NCBI RefSeq assembly: GCF_009192995.1 | Contig: NZ_SDID01000006.1 | Location: forward strand, 62,001 to 126,000 | Direction: 5' to 3' | Length of the DNA stretch: 64,000 nucleotides | Origin: Sulfurimonas indica | Lineage (GTDB): Bacteria; Campylobacterota; Campylobacteria; Campylobacterales; Sulfurimonadaceae | Shown here: one piece after another, positions 63,044 to 64,000 of the stretch | Layout of the letters: each line of letters starts with the position of its first letter | Position numbering within the stretch: position 1 is the stretch's first letter | Program-made: the position numbers and the translations under genes | The notes under the pieces: generated by a model | What the model was told of the DNA's origin: nothing | What the model saw: the letters and a program-made list of their open reading frames with translations, nothing else | Databases searched by the model: none

Positions 63044-63184
63044 ATGACAAAAATTTTATTAGCATTAACTTTCGCATTCGTTGCAGCACAGGCTGAAAAT
63101 ATCGTTCACTATGATACAAAACCAGTAAAAAAGCCAGCTATTTCTAAACCGAATCATCCTGGTACTGATCTTTATACAAAATAA
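63044..63184 (+). CDS. Small exported protein (46 aa), unknown function
   Basis: A 46-residue protein with a clear signal peptide (MTKILLALTFAFVAAQA, cleavage after AQA), leaving a 29-residue mature peptide (ENIVHYDTKPVKKPAISKPN then HPGTDLYTK) with His, Lys and Pro. AAGGA precedes the ATG by 8 bases. No family recognised. A perfect FNR-type site upstream suggests induction at low oxygen. The two histidines could bind metal, but that is speculation. Confidence 0.75.
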   Translation: MTKILLALTFAFVAAQAENIVHYDTKPVKKPAISKPNHPGTDLYTK

Positions 63185-63193
63185 TTTCTAATT

Positions 63194-63874
63194 TTAGGCT
63201 ATCACTATCTGATAGCCTTCTGATTTTATATTTTTAATCAACTCTTTGGATGTTTTCGCTCGAAATCTTCGAATGAAGGTTCTGAGTCTGTCATCACTCA
63301 CTTCATCTTCCCAAAGTGATTTTTTAATAATTGCATCACTGACAACATATATCTCTTTTTCATAATACTCCAAGAGTAATTCCAAAAACTGCTTCTCTTT
63401 TTTGCTCAGTGGCACATATCTGTTCTTTTTATAGAGTGTTTTTTTCGTTTTGTTGTAGATATATGCATCACGTAGCTCTATCTCACGCATACCAAAATGC
63501 TTTTCCAATGAGATAATGTACTCCAAAAGCTCATCGGGATCAAAGGGCTTGATGAGATACTTCACAACCCCAACATCGATGGCATTTAAAAGTTTCTCTG
63601 TCTCACTAAAAGCACTTAAGATGATGATGGGTACACTGCTCTCAATCGCTTTTATCTCTTTTGCCATCTCTAAACCACTCTTTTTAGGCATATTGATATC
63701 TGTAATAACAATATCAGGTGTTATTTTTTTAAAAAGTTCAAGCCCCTCTTGTCCATCATTTGCAACATAAAATTTAAAAAAATTATCACCAATAGCATTC
63801 TTTAAGAGTTTTGAGAGATTTGTTTCATCTTCAACAAGTAAAACACGCAGAGTCTTTAAAAACTTATTTTTCAT
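63194..63874 (-). CDS. Two-component response regulator, OmpR/PhoB-type
   Basis: About 226 residues from ATG at 63874 (a GTG at 63880 is also possible). The receiver domain has acidic pocket residues near LLVEDET, phospho-acceptor D59 in VITDINMPK, the conserved Ser/Thr in ILSAF and Lys in YLIKPFDP. The C-terminal winged helix (about 130-226) has KKEKQFLELLLEYYEKEIY and DDRLRTFIRRFRAK, a recognition helix of the PhoB/OmpR class. It overlaps the kinase gene by 11 bp. Target genes are unknown. Confidence 0.9.
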   Translation of the reverse strand: MKNKFLKTLRVLLVEDETNLSKLLKNAIGDNFFKFYVANDGQEGLELFKKITPDIVITDINMPKKSGLEMAKEIKAIESSVPIIILSAFSETEKLLNAIDVGVVKYLIKPFDPDELLEYIISLEKHFGMREIELRDAYIYNKTKKTLYKKNRYVPLSKKEKQFLELLLEYYEKEIYVVSDAIIKKSLWEDEVSDDRLRTFIRRFRAKTSKELIKNIKSEGYQIVIA

Positions 63875-64000
63875 TTTCACTCTCTAGCGGTATCTTGATA
63901 GTGAAGCGTGTTGTCCCTTTTTTAGAGCTCACATCCAAAGAGCCGTTAAACCCTTTTTCACATATCATCTTGGACATAAAGAGCCCCAGACCTGTTCCCT
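63864..64000 (-). CDS. Sensor histidine kinase, C-terminal fragment
   Basis: Gene enters from the right edge. Visible residues are the end of the ATPase domain: G2 box GTGLGLFMSKMICEKGFNG, then SSKKGTTRFTIKIPL. The partner of the response regulator just downstream. The sensor and dimerisation regions are outside the window. Confidence 0.88.
   Translation of the reverse strand, partial: GTGLGLFMSKMICEKGFNGSLDVSSKKGTTRFTIKIPLESENEK

Overview
The window is AT-rich, densely packed chromosomal DNA from a Campylobacterota (Epsilonproteobacteria) bacterium, most likely Sulfurimonas or a close relative. Evidence for this is a protein with the plasminogen-binding (PgbA) N-terminal domain, a Bpt-type leucyltransferase, a sigma-54 promoter in front of flgB-flgC-fliE, a prfB without the usual programmed frameshift, and gene orders (panD-ybaB-PDZ protein; murE beside a NifU-like gene) that I recall from Helicobacter. 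rpoB and rpoC are separate genes, unlike the fused Helicobacter gene. Many convergent neighbours overlap by 4-57 bp. I see no insertion sequence, prophage or CRISPR array.

Layout. 1-5.8 kb: end of an EAL protein, alr, agmatine deiminase, a 51-residue membrane peptide, a TonB-dependent receptor with the copper-binding residues of the OprC/NosA family, and ispG. 5.8-16.2 kb: dnaB interrupted in its P-loop by a 344-residue intein with a LAGLIDADG endonuclease, a short comEC, yihY, a glcD-type oxidase, a PgbA-like protein, a Csd3-like M23 peptidase, a NUDT14-like NUDIX hydrolase and priA. 16.2-24.7 kb: three tandem prepilin genes, flgB-flgC-fliE, ftsI, panC, prfB, bpt and two hypotheticals. 24.8-42.3 kb: on the minus strand, the translation and transcription block (tRNA-Thr, Tyr, Gly, Thr, tuf, rpmG, tRNA-Trp, secE, nusG, rplKAJL, rpoBC, rpsL, rpsG, fusA). 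42.3-56.6 kb: metabolic and housekeeping genes, including the 2Fe-2S protein-panD-ybaB-PDZ-ispA-tkt operon and an aldo/keto reductase, NifU-like, hypothetical and murE group. 56.7-59.6 kb: rpmJ-rpsM-rpsK-rpsD-rpoA-rplQ. 59.9-62.9 kb: class III (anaerobic) ribonucleotide reductase operon. 63.0-64.0 kb: a small exported protein behind an FNR-type promoter, and a two-component system.

The most striking region is 59.9-62.9 kb. The class III ribonucleotide reductase is in two pieces. A 716-residue NrdD core has the ATP cone, active-site cysteines and zinc site but stops before the glycyl-radical loop. That loop (TRVMGYHRPV) is encoded 78 nt downstream as a separate 50-residue ORF with a strong ribosome-binding site, followed by the NrdG activase. 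The break coincides with a ~76-nt element that can fold into three hairpins. A diverged copy lies between rpmG and tRNA-Trp at 40.2 kb, and paired stem positions have changed together between the copies. A dispersed structured element may therefore have split an essential radical enzyme into a working two-subunit form.

Regulatory sites read directly from sequence include a sigma-54 promoter (flgB), a perfect FNR-type box centred 41.5 bp from the inferred start of a small-protein transcript, an 11-bp tandem repeat of PhoB/OmpR type between the copper receptor and the small membrane peptide, an L10 leader, and a large hairpin between rplL and rpoB. All function assignments rest on motif recognition by eye; no database search was run.
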